Shown piece by piece: positions 5,127-15,400 of a stretch of DNA of 26,923 nucleotides (position 1 is the stretch's first letter; every line of letters begins with the position of its first letter). A program made the translations under genes and the position numbers. The DNA comes from JALEFZ01 sp039817415 (GTDB lineage Bacteria > Bacteroidota > Bacteroidia > J057). The DNA lies in NCBI GenBank assembly GCA_039817415.1, contig JBCBVV010000070.1, forward strand, positions 1 to 26,923, written 5' to 3'. A model generated the notes under the pieces. It had not been told where the DNA came from. It made no database searches and saw only the letters and a program-made list of their open reading frames with translations.

Positions 5127-8045
5127 AGGAATCATATCTTTGGGTTGCCCAATCCACTTGACCAAGATATCCTTTAAATCTAATGGCTTAAAGGGTTTGG
5201 CAAGGTAATCATTCATTCCAGCTTGTAAACAACGATCCCTATCTTCTCTCATGGCATTGGCTGTCAATGCAATGATGGGTAAACTCTCTTTGGGTATCTG
5301 TTTTCGTAACAATCGAGTGGCCGTTAACCCATCCATTTCAGGCATCTGAACATCCATTAGCACCAAATCGAAGGAATCTTGTTCGATGTGTTCAATAGCC
5401 TCCACTCCATTTTTGGCCAACTCGACCTTTATCCCAAGTTTCTCCAACATACGGAAGGCGATTTTTTGGTTTATGACATTGTCTTCCACCAATAATAGAG
5501 ACTTCCCTATCAAGGGGCCCTCTTCCTGACTAGGACCTGGTCTTAGGTCTCTTTCCGTCAGCGTAGCTTGGCCCTTATCCCCCTTAAGCTGTGTAATGAG
5601 TCTATGAAGTTGTTTTCGCCTAATGGGCTTTGGGATATATAGATCAGCTTTATCTTTAGTTGTATGTCCTTGAGAATTTAGGCCTAAACAGAGGATAGGC
5701 AAATCCGCATACTTGTCTTTGAAGCTTTGTATGAGTTCTTCAGTTTCAGTCGATTGGGTTCCTTCGCCAATAACCAGAACATCAACCTTATTATGGGCTA
5801 ATAATTCAAAGGTCCTTTCAGGTTTCAAAGAGGAAAATACCTCCATTCCAAGGCCTCTCATATGGCTACTCAAAGCACGATTCGACATAGGGTCCTCATC
5901 AAAAATCAAGATGCTAGTTGGGCTTGAGCATTGAGACAAACTGTCTCTGTTTGGTAGATTTATTTGTGTTCCTCCAATAGTAAAAGTGAAGGTTGATCCT
6001 TTCCCTGCCTCACTTTCGACCCTGATATCTCCATGCATCAACTCTACCAGCCTTCGTGTAATGGCCAAGCCTAAGCCTGTGCCTCCATATTTTCTTGTAA
6101 TAGAGGTGTCAGCTTGTTGAAAGGCAGAAAACAGATTAGCAACCTTTTCCTCTTCTATCCCGATCCCTGTATCCTGAACCGAAAACCTCCAGATGGTCAT
6201 GCCATCTTGATTGGAGCTAGATTTAGCTTGACTAAGCTTTATGTATACCATCCCCTCCTCGGTAAATTTAAGGGCATTGCTGACAAGGTTCATTAAAATC
6301 TGTTTAATCCGTACAGCATCTCCCATCAGCCCCAAAGGAGTCCCTGCTTCTACTTCATACAGGAGTTCCAGCCCCTTACCCCTGGCTTTCATTCCAAATA
6401 AGTCAATGACTTCCTCTATACAATCTCTCAAAGAAAGGGGAGCTTCCTCCAATTCCAGTTTTTGGGAATCAATTTTACTGAAATCTAGTATATCATTTAT
6501 TATGGTCAACAAAGACTCGCTGCTTGACCGAATAATAGCCAGTTGATCTTGTTGTTCTTGGTCTAGCTCAGTTTGGTGAAGGAGTTCAGCCATTCCTATG
6601 ATTCCATTCATCGGCGTTCGGATTTCATGGCTCATGGTTGCCAGGAAATCTGCCTTTGCCCTTGCAGCCCCCTCAGCCTCCTCTTTAGCCGAGGCCAATT
6701 CCGAGGTTCTTACCTTAATTCGATCTTCCAGGTTTTCATTTGCTTCCTTCAACTGAAGATTTAGCTGCTCAATATGTTGGGTAGCTTCTAATTTGGCTGC
6801 TAATGCTTGTTCCCTTTCTCTGGCAATAATAAATAACCTTTCTCCTGCACCTAATAATAAGAAGACAGAAAAGGCACCTATTCCTATAAAAATGAAGGAT
6901 CTGGGAAAGCTACTTTCTAAGCCAATCCCCAATTGTACCAAGGTCGCAAGGATAAAGCCCGTAGCACTGAGCACTATCAAGCCCAATACAAAAAATCGCC
7001 CACGTCTCTCCCTATACATCCAATAGGCAGCAAGCATACAAAAGGGGAAACCTATTAGGTAGGTAAGACGACCAATTTTTGCACTATATACTATCCCTTG
7101 GATGGTAAATTCATTCGAGATCCAAGCCTGATGGGAAAAAATAGACAACCCAATGATGGCCAAAAGGACCAAAACCATGCTTTCTTTACCTAGGTAAAAC
7201 AGCCATTTCACCCATTTCTTTTGGCTCATTTTTTCCGACAAATAACTTCTTAGACTCGCCATAAAGAATACACCTGCTAAGAGGGCGACAAAAGACTGAT
7301 CAAGTCCCAACAGAAGTTCTGTCAATTGAGGAAATCGTACTCTTAATTGTCCAGACAATAAAGGCATGTCTATACTTAAGCACAGTAAGTAAGCCGCCGT
7401 AAAGAGTGAAGCTTTGTCCTTATGATTGAGGTACAAAAAGATATAGCTAAAAAAACCTACGAGAAGAATCCCCATGATTACCCCTATCCATTTGAGACCT
7501 GAATCGTCCTTTTCTCGAAGTCCTTCTTCTGTCCAATATTCAATTGGAAAGCGAATTTCTTCATAATCCACGATCTTTATCCAACAGAAAAGGGGTTCTG
7601 TACTTTCATTTTCTTCCTTCCCCTCAAGATCAAATACATATTGCCGAGAATTTACCCATTCAACCTTCTCATCTGTCGGAATGCCATGCTGTACACTTTT
7701 CTTCACATCCTTTCCCTGAGTCAAGTAGAAGCTCGCATGATCTAGCAAAGGGTTGTTAATCAATACGTACTCCTTGGATAGATTTAGGTTACTTGGCAGC
7801 TTGAATTTAACCCATAGAGTATGGGGGACAGTTTCAAAGGACCGGATACCATTAAGAGGTTGAAAAGAGTCTTCGTTTTGTTCTAATAAGGAATCAATGC
7901 TTAGGTTATTTCGTGTATCCCAGAGGTAAAAGGCATCTTCTACGGCTCGTTGAGCACAGAGCTGGAATGTCATTGTCAATCCCCATCCTAGCAGAAGGAA
8001 GATTCGTGCAAAGCTTAATATATTCAAAAAGGAGGGGGGGTACAT
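5124..8045 (-). CDS. Hybrid sensor histidine kinase with 7TMR-DISM sensor and two receiver domains
   Basis: The product has 973 residues. An N-terminal hydrophobic signal (to about 31) is followed by an extracytoplasmic beta-rich region (about 35-180) like 7TMR-DISMED2, then seven or so membrane segments (about 187-405, 7TMR-DISM_7TM) and a coiled coil (about 408-460). HisKA follows with phosphoacceptor H473 in SHEIRTPMNG. The HATPase has an N box (N586, N590), D-T-G-I-G-I at 625-630 and GGTGLGLAI from 654. A first receiver (about 711-815) keeps the acidic pair region (D716-E717-D718) and a lysine in IPKPI, but has G760 (VLVIGEG) where the phosphorylated aspartate should be. It is therefore probably not phosphorylated. 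The final receiver (about 849-965) is complete: E854/D855, D898 in LMDVQMPEMDG, T928 and K950. No output domain is present, so an Hpt protein or separate regulator elsewhere is expected. The 7TMR-DISM sensor is thought to detect carbohydrate-like or other small ligands; the ligand here is unknown. A tract of seven G (8034-8040 on +) covers codons 3-5. Confidence 0.93.
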   Translation of the reverse strand: MYPPSFLNILSFARIFLLLGWGLTMTFQLCAQRAVEDAFYLWDTRNNLSIDSLLEQNEDSFQPLNGIRSFETVPHTLWVKFKLPSNLNLSKEYVLINNPLLDHASFYLTQGKDVKKSVQHGIPTDEKVEWVNSRQYVFDLEGKEENESTEPLFCWIKIVDYEEIRFPIEYWTEEGLREKDDSGLKWIGVIMGILLVGFFSYIFLYLNHKDKASLFTAAYLLCLSIDMPLLSGQLRVRFPQLTELLLGLDQSFVALLAGVFFMASLRSYLSEKMSQKKWVKWLFYLGKESMVLVLLAIIGLSIFSHQAWISNEFTIQGIVYSAKIGRLTYLIGFPFCMLAAYWMYRERRGRFFVLGLIVLSATGFILATLVQLGIGLESSFPRSFIFIGIGAFSVFLLLGAGERLFIIAREREQALAAKLEATQHIEQLNLQLKEANENLEDRIKVRTSELASAKEEAEGAARAKADFLATMSHEIRTPMNGIIGMAELLHQTELDQEQQDQLAIIRSSSESLLTIINDILDFSKIDSQKLELEEAPLSLRDCIEEVIDLFGMKARGKGLELLYEVEAGTPLGLMGDAVRIKQILMNLVSNALKFTEEGMVYIKLSQAKSSSNQDGMTIWRFSVQDTGIGIEEEKVANLFSAFQQADTSITRKYGGTGLGLAITRRLVELMHGDIRVESEAGKGSTFTFTIGGTQINLPNRDSLSQCSSPTSILIFDEDPMSNRALSSHMRGLGMEVFSSLKPERTFELLAHNKVDVLVIGEGTQSTETEELIQSFKDKYADLPILCLGLNSQGHTTKDKADLYIPKPIRRKQLHRLITQLKGDKGQATLTERDLRPGPSQEEGPLIGKSLLLVEDNVINQKIAFRMLEKLGIKVELAKNGVEAIEHIEQDSFDLVLMDVQMPEMDGLTATRLLRKQIPKESLPIIALTANAMREDRDRCLQAGMNDYLAKPFKPLDLKDILVKWIGQPKDMIP

Positions 8046-8136
8046 GTACCTTGAGGTTAGGGGATTCGAATAATACCTAAAAATGAACTAGATTAATTCC
8101 TGTTCCAATTCATATAGGTCAAAATAATTACATAGA

Positions 8137-8159
8137 GGTGGAATAGGAATTATTCCACC
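8137..8159 (-). terminator. Hairpin, probable terminator after the lactate dehydrogenase gene
   Basis: GGTGGAATA (8137-8145) and TATTCCACC (8151-8159) form a perfect 9-bp stem with a 5-base loop. Read in the minus direction it lies 54 bases after the ldhA stop and is followed by a loosely T-rich stretch without a solid T run. It probably separates ldhA from the kinase gene downstream. Confidence 0.5.
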
Positions 8160-8213
8160 CTAAATTATTTTTATTTCCGAATATTTATTTAATCCAAGGA
8201 CATCCTATACCCC

Positions 8214-9200
8214 CTAAGAAAGTCTGACTTCGTTGACCAATTCATCTCCCTTTTCGTAGGCTGAAATGTTGTTGAGTGTCGTTTCAGCAATTTGGGTCAG
8301 TGCATTTTGAGTAAAGAAGGCTTGGTGAGCCGTTACCAACACATTCGGAAAACTCATCAAGCGTGCAATGGTATCATCGGGAATGATGGTTTCGGAAAGG
8401 TCCTTAAAAAATAGTTTTTCTTCTTGCTCATATACATCAATCCCTAAATAAGCTAGCTTTCCAGCTTTCAAAGCTTCGATGGCTGCTGGTGTATCCATCA
8501 AACCTCCACGGCTTGTATTGATCAACATGACGCCCTCCTTCATTGTTGCGAAGGCTTGTTCATTTATCACATGGTGTGTTTCTGGATTCAAAGGGCAGTG
8601 TAGGGAAACAATATCTGATTCCTCTAATACTTCTGAAAGATCTTTATATTCAACACCCTCCAGCCCTTCAGATGGATATTTATCGTATGCCAGCACCTTA
8701 CACCCAAATCCCTTCATGATGTTGCAAAAGGCTCTACCAATCTTTCCTGTACCAATGACACCCACTGTTTTTCCATATAGGTCAAATCCTTCTAGGCGGG
8801 ACAGGGCAAAATTTCCTTCACGCACACGGTTGTAGGCCTTATGAGTTTTGCGGTTTAGCGTCATGATCAATGCCACAGCGTGTTCGGCTACAGCGTGAGG
8901 GGAATAGGCGGGTACTCTGACGACTTTGATCCCAAGTTCATGTGCTTTTTGCAAATCAACATTATTAAACCCAGCACACCTCAAGGCAATGAGCTTTAGG
9001 CCATTTTGGTGCAGAAAATCAAGTGTTTCAGCCTCCAATCGATCATTTACAAATACACAAACGGCTGGAAATCCTTTAGCAAGGCTTTTGGTATCTGCGT
9101 TCAAACCAGGTGCCAAATAATGAATTTCATGGCCCATCTGATTAGACAGATTAAAAAAAGTCTGATCGTAATCCTGGGTACTAAAAAAAGCGACTTTCAT
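8214..9200 (-). CDS. ldhA: D-lactate dehydrogenase (fermentative LdhA type)
   Basis: The product has 328 residues from ATG 9200, almost the length of the E. coli fermentative enzyme, and its motifs agree with that enzyme throughout. These include VPAYSPHAVAEH (97-107), TLNRKTHKAYNR, VIGTGKIG (148-155, the NAD-binding G-x-G-x-x-G), SLHCPL and INTSRGG (R231, substrate-binding arginine). DVYEQE (255-260) carries the catalytic glutamate, and TAHQAF (H292) carries the general acid/base. The enzyme reduces pyruvate to D-lactate with NADH in the cytosol, re-oxidising NADH when respiration is limited. A broader 2-hydroxyacid specificity cannot be excluded. A hairpin lies after the stop, and the strong terminator of the giant gene lies upstream, so ldhA is probably its own transcription unit. 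Confidence 0.9.
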   Translation of the reverse strand: MKVAFFSTQDYDQTFFNLSNQMGHEIHYLAPGLNADTKSLAKGFPAVCVFVNDRLEAETLDFLHQNGLKLIALRCAGFNNVDLQKAHELGIKVVRVPAYSPHAVAEHAVALIMTLNRKTHKAYNRVREGNFALSRLEGFDLYGKTVGVIGTGKIGRAFCNIMKGFGCKVLAYDKYPSEGLEGVEYKDLSEVLEESDIVSLHCPLNPETHHVINEQAFATMKEGVMLINTSRGGLMDTPAAIEALKAGKLAYLGIDVYEQEEKLFFKDLSETIIPDDTIARLMSFPNVLVTAHQAFFTQNALTQIAETTLNNISAYEKGDELVNEVRLS

Positions 9201-9302
9201 ACAGGTGATTTTGCCCTCAATAGCGGATATTTTTGGAAAAGCTGCAAGAGATATTCGATAAATGGAGGGATCATTTTTATCAGGTTTCAGGCCAATAAAA
9301 AT

Positions 9303-9357
9303 CAGAAAAAAAAATGGGGCATAAGCGCTGATCTACATCGAATCATTGCTTATGCCC
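9303..9357 (-). terminator. Rho-independent terminator of the giant PKD gene
   Basis: GGGCATAAGC (9317-9326) and GCTTATGCCC (9348-9357) form a perfect 10-bp stem. A second short stem (TGAT 9329-9332 with ATCA 9342-9345) lies inside. In the minus direction the stem is followed within two bases by a run of nine T (A on the + strand, 9306-9314). The stem begins 44 bases after the giant gene's stop codon. Confidence 0.88.
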
Positions 9358-9400
9358 TTTGGGTAAAGATTCTGCTGAATCTTAATTCAGTTTCTTACGA

Positions 9401-12400
9401 TTATCGAAGGAGAGTTACAGTTCCTCTGACCAAATAAGGTAGGCCATTTCTACCTATTCCCTTAGCGACAAAGACATAGGTACCTTCTGCCACGTTGGCG
9501 TTTTGGTATGTACCATCCCATGCATCGTCCAAGCTTTGGCCTTCGAAGAGGAGCAAGCCCCATCTACTAAAGATTTTCAGATCAATGGTTTCAACTAGGA
9601 AGCCTTCTAGCTTGAACTCATCGTTGATCCCGTCTCCATTTGGCGTAAAGGCAGATGGCGCATAAATGCTGGTTTCATAATCCAAGCATACTTCATTGGA
9701 CAATGATTCCATCCCATTACCTCCTTGCTCCATCGCATAGATGCGGTAACAATAGCTGGATTGCTCAAGGGGTCCAGTTTCATCCACATACTCAGTCTGT
9801 GTCCCTTGGACAAAGTCAAGCACCTCCCATCTACTGGCATTTTCGTTGAAACGCTCAATTCTATATCGATCGACTCCAAATCCCCAATCCTCATAATCGT
9901 TCCATTCCAATTCTACGCTTCCACCTGCTCTACGAGCTTCGGTATGGATGGTGGTTCCGACGTTACTGGTAGAGGTAACATTTCCGCAGCTATCCTGTGC
10001 AGAGACCCGATAGGTATAGGAGTTTTCCTGCACATTGGTATTCAAGTCTTGGAATTTCTCCTCTCCAGCTGGTAAGGTCGCATAGTTGGTAAACGTCCCT
10101 CCGTTTTCAGCTTTCTCCACATAGATGATAGCAGCATTTGGCAAATCGAATGCTTTCCATTCCACTAAAGCATATTGATTGTCCTCTACAGTTGCTCGGA
10201 ATACCTCCGTGGCAGAAGCAGCATTGGTAACTTCTCCCACAATCATGGTCGTATCAGACCAAGACTGCTCTCTTGGTGTGGTCCCAATGGCACGGATTCG
10301 ATAAGAAATGTCATTGAAACAATCGTCAAATTCATCCTCGTATTGGGTTACTGTACCTGGCACAATTCCAAGGAAGGAGACATTGCTTTCATTGTAATCT
10401 TCTACACGGTAGATTTCATATTGACTTACCTCGTCCCACCCAGCGTATGGATTCCAGTTGATAAATATCCGACTAGGCAAGACAATCGCCTCGACTTCAA
10501 CCGTACAATGGGATTCTGTACCAGCTAGAAGTGATTCATTTCCACACTGGTTTGTGATGGTCACTTTGTAACATTGGCTACTCTCTTCTGGATTCGCAGT
10601 CTGATCAATGTATGTAGTGTCATTTATATACTGCGTGGTATAAATAGGCTGGAAGCCTTGACCTGGCTCTTCGCGGTAGATGGTGTAGGATTGGAACTCC
10701 TCTTCTATACCATGGCTAGCAAAGATAATTTCTACCTGATCGCCACTCAGTACGTTTACTCTATGAATATCCAATGCGGGTGGAATAATATCCCCATATA
10801 CCTCAATCAGTTGCTCTTGGGTTAACGTAACCGTACATCCAACAGAATCGGTTACGGTTAAACTCACATCAAAAATACCTGCCTGACCATAGGGATGAAT
10901 GACTTCGGGTATTAGGGTAGTGGCTGTATTCCCATCACCAAACTCCCAATCCCATTTGGCTATTCCCCACTGTGAACTTGAAGTAGCGGTAAAGGTAGCT
11001 TCCACTGGAGGACAGTCTGATTCGTAGTCTACAATAAAGTCTGTTTCTGGATGATCTAAGACTATGGCATTCACCTTCGTAATACTACCAGAACAGCCAA
11101 AAGCATCAGAAACAGTTAAACTAACCGTATACACACCATCATCCGCATACGTATGAGTTGGGTTTTGTTCAGTTGAGGTATTTCCATCTCCAAAATCCCA
11201 ATTCCATTGATTCAATACATGAGATGTTTCATCTGTAAACCTAATTACTGCTGGTGCACATCCAATTGTATCACTTATAGCAAACTGCGCATCAGGAAGT
11301 GTTCTGACAAAAATCTCCTGTTCGGTGGTATCCGTACATCCGTTGTTGTCTGTAACGACCAGTTTAACTCGACTTCTTCCTTCCTCTTGGAAGAAATAGG
11401 AGAAGTTCAAGGACTGTCCCATGAGGGTATCTTCTACAAACCATTGATACGTATCAAGGCCTGCGCTACTCGTACTCCAATTGGTGAAGGCCGCTGTAAA
11501 TGGCCCACAGTTGCTACTATCTGAAACCTGGAAATCAGCTGTTGGGCCAGGCTGAATTCTGATCATACTTCCTATGAAGATTGAGTCCTCACACCCTAGA
11601 ATATTGGTTACAACTAGGCTTACATCGAATGTACCTGCCTGCGAATAGGTATGTACAGGATTTTGTTGCACAGATCCATTTCCATCCCCAAAGTCCCATC
11701 TCCAACCTACAATTGTGGTATCTGCCAAACTCATGTCAGAAAACTGGATACTGATACCTTCACAACCTCCGGGAAGATCCGCTACCAAGTCTGCTACGGG
11801 ATGGCTGAGTCTTATATAAGCAGGCTTACGAACTGTATCTTGACATCCTACCTCATTTATCGCAATAAGGCTCACATCATAGATTCCATCGCTTGTGTAG
11901 CCGTGTTGAGGATTCTGGATTGTTGAGATTCCCCCATCCCCAAATGTCCAATCCCATTGTGTAATGGCATAGACTGAGTCGACAGAAAGGTCCTGGAAGG
12001 CCGAGGTAGAAGGAGCACAGCCAACGGTATCACCTGAAGCAAACTCTGCAATAGGAGAAGCTACCGCCTCAATAGATTGCGTGATAGAGTCTTGACAACC
12101 ATTGGCATCTGTTACTAACAGTTTAATGTTATGCAAGCCTGCATCTGTAAAGGTGAAGACAGGCTCCTGTAAGTTAGATTGTCCTCCTCTATCTCCTGTC
12201 CAGCTCCAGCTATTTATAGGTGCCCCAATGGCAGTACTGGCATCTCTAAAGGTAATATTCAAAGGAATACAGCCTATAGAATCTGTCATGTTATAATTGG
12301 CAATTGGCAATTCAAATACCTGTATCGCATTGACGATGGTATGGGTTTGAGTACATCCCTTCGCATTTGTAACACGAAGACTCACGGTGTAAATACCAGG

Positions 12401-15400
12401 GTTTTGATACTGATGGGTAGGATTTTGCACCACTGAAGTATTGCCATCTCCAAAGTCCCAATACCAACCTGTCAACAAGGTATCCGCTACAGATCTATCC
12501 GTAAACGCTACTTCAAGACCAGGACAACCACTAGGTTGATTAAAGGTAAAGTCAGCTATTGGGTTGGTTAGCCTGATATAATTGGGACGTACAAGTGTAT
12601 CTCTACATCCCTCCACATCTGTAACAATGAGCGTTACATCATAATTGCCATCATTATTGTATCTATTCGAAGGGAATTGCTGAGCAGAGGTACCCCCATC
12701 CCCAAAGATCCATCTCCAGGTATTTATAGTCTGAGGTCCTGTCGTCAAGTCTGTAAAGTCTACTCTTGTAGGAGCACAACCAAGGGTGTCTACGGACATA
12801 AAATTGGCTGTAGGACGCTCAAATACTGTGATATCTCTACTAAAGCTCCCAGGACAACCATTATTGTCTGTAACCGTGAGGCTCACACTGTATACGCCTG
12901 GGTTTTGGAAAGTATTGGCCGTATTTCTGGCCGTAGAGGTATTTCCATCGCCAAAGTCCCATGCCCAACTCACCACTGGCGAACTGGTTCCAATGGAGTT
13001 GTCAACAAAGCTCGCTGAGAAGGGAGCACATCCCTCCAAATCAGATGGCGTAAAGATCGATTGTGGTCCTTGAAGAATATCCACATAATTCGTTCTGGTC
13101 ATCGTATGGCTACAGCCAAAAATATTGGTTACTGTAAGTGAAATCGTATAGTTTCCTCCTACTGCATAGAAGTGCACTGGATTCTGAGCGGTAGAGCTCG
13201 TTCCGTCTCCAAAGTCCCAATACCAACTGCTGATGGTAGTATCAGGAATAGATTGGTCGATGAAACTGATATTTGTTCCAGGACATTCCTGATTTGAAGC
13301 CACCATGAAGTTTGCTACTGGATGAGATAGCTTGATATAATTGGGTTTCTCCAGGGAGTCAGTACAACCAAATTGGTCAACGACCACTAAGCCAACATCA
13401 TAGGTTCCATCATTGAGATAGTTGTTGGTTGGAAATTGTCCAGAGCCCATGTTTCCATCTCCAAAGTTCCACGACCACGAGAATATTTGTCCATCCCCAG
13501 GAACTGTCTGATCGACAAATGATATGTTTGTAGGCGAACAACCAAAGGAGTCTGAAGCTGTAAAACTTACAGTTGGAGGCTCATATACTCTCACATTAAT
13601 GACTGAAGTATCCATACATCCATTTCCATCGGTAACCAATAGTTGTACTGGGTACTGTCCTGGGTTTGGATAGGTCATTGAAGGATTGGTCAATATGGAA
13701 GTCCCTCCATTTCCAAAGTCCCAATTCCATGTCAAGCTAGTAGAACTGCCATTGGTAGAGGCATTCGCAAAACTTACATCCAAGGCAGGACATCCTGCAA
13801 GGGTATTGGGGGCAAAAGTGGCGACAGGTGGGGCAAATACTTCTATGGTATCTACCTTAGTCAAGGTTGTCACACAGCCACTGGCATCTGTTATGGTTAG
13901 ACTTACATCATACAGACCCGGCGTATGATAGATATGAGTGGGGTTTGCCTGCGTAGAGGTTCCACCATCTCCGAAATTCCAATCCCAGTTGACCACATTT
14001 GAAATCGTCTGAGATAAGTCAGTAAACTGCACCTCAGTACCTGGACATAGACGAGAGGGTGATAAGGTAAACTCTACCAGTGGTGGCGAGAGCTTGATAT
14101 AATCCACCTTTATTTCGCTAGAGGTACATCCAAATTGATCTGTTACGATTAGGCTTACGGTATAATTTCCATTTGCTGTGTAGGTATGGGTAGGGAACTG
14201 CGCCGTAGAGGTGTTTCCATCCCCAAAATCCCATAGCCAACTTACGATGGCTCCAGAGGCAACCGTTTGATCGCTGAAAGTGAAGGACCTCGGCGCACAG
14301 CCGAGTGTATCATTGGCTACAAAATCGACATCAGGTAATGCTCTTACTGTAACTGTATGTGAAACCGTATCAGAACATCCACTGCTATCTGTAACCATCA
14401 ATTCGACCTGATATACACCGGCATTTGGATAGCTTACAGATGGATTCACCTGAGTAGAGGTCTGTCCATTACCGAAGTCCCATTCGAAAGAAACCAAGGG
14501 TGCGATCCCACCCATAGAGGTACTAGCCAAATTCAAACTCAATGGCATACAATCAGCTGTATCGCCAGGAGCAAAAGAGGCTGTTGGTCCATTTCCAATC
14601 TGAACCGCCCCAGGAATCAATAAGGTATCCTCACAGCCAAGCACATTGGTTACAATCAACCGGACATCAAAACTACCCGCTGCTTGATAGGTATGAACTG
14701 GGTTCTGTAGCGAACTCGTATTGCCATCCCCAAAGTCCCATCGCCAAGCAGTTAAGGTCGTATCTGGAACCGAAAGGTCTGTAAAGGTCGCAATGACTGA
14801 AGGACAATTTCTATCTGTATTAACCGTAAAATTGGCTTGAGGATGAGAAAGCCTGATATATTGCGTTTTGGTAAGGGCCTCAGCACAACCGAAAGCATCG
14901 GTAACAGTGAGAGAAACATCATAAACTCCATCAACCAAATAAGTGTGAACTGGGAATTGAGAAGTAGATGTATTTCCATCTCCAAAGTCCCACAACCAGC
15001 TAACAATTCCTCCAGCCGAGCTGGTTTGGTCGATGAAATTGAAGGCTTGAGGGGCACAACCAACATTGGCATTGACGGCAAATTCAACATCTGGTAAGGC
15101 CCGAACGGTTACGGTATGTGTAGCAGTATCTGCACAGCCGCTACTATTTGTTACCATCAATTGAACTTGATAGACTCCTGCATTAGTGTACGTAATGGAT
15201 GGATTTACCTGAGTAGAGGTCTGACCGTTACCAAAGTCCCATTCGAAGGAAATCAAGGGGGCAATCCCTCCACTAGAGGTACTTGCAAGATTTAAGCTCA
15301 ACGGCATACAACCCGCTACATCACCAGGTGTAAAGGAGGCAGTAGGGCCATTTCCAATTTGAACTGCGGCAGGAATCAATAGTGTATCCTGACAGCCTAG

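Noticed and set aside
5713..7759. Open + strand frames inside the hybrid kinase gene
   Set aside because: The minus-strand frame carries complete kinase and receiver motifs, so the opposite frames are shadows.
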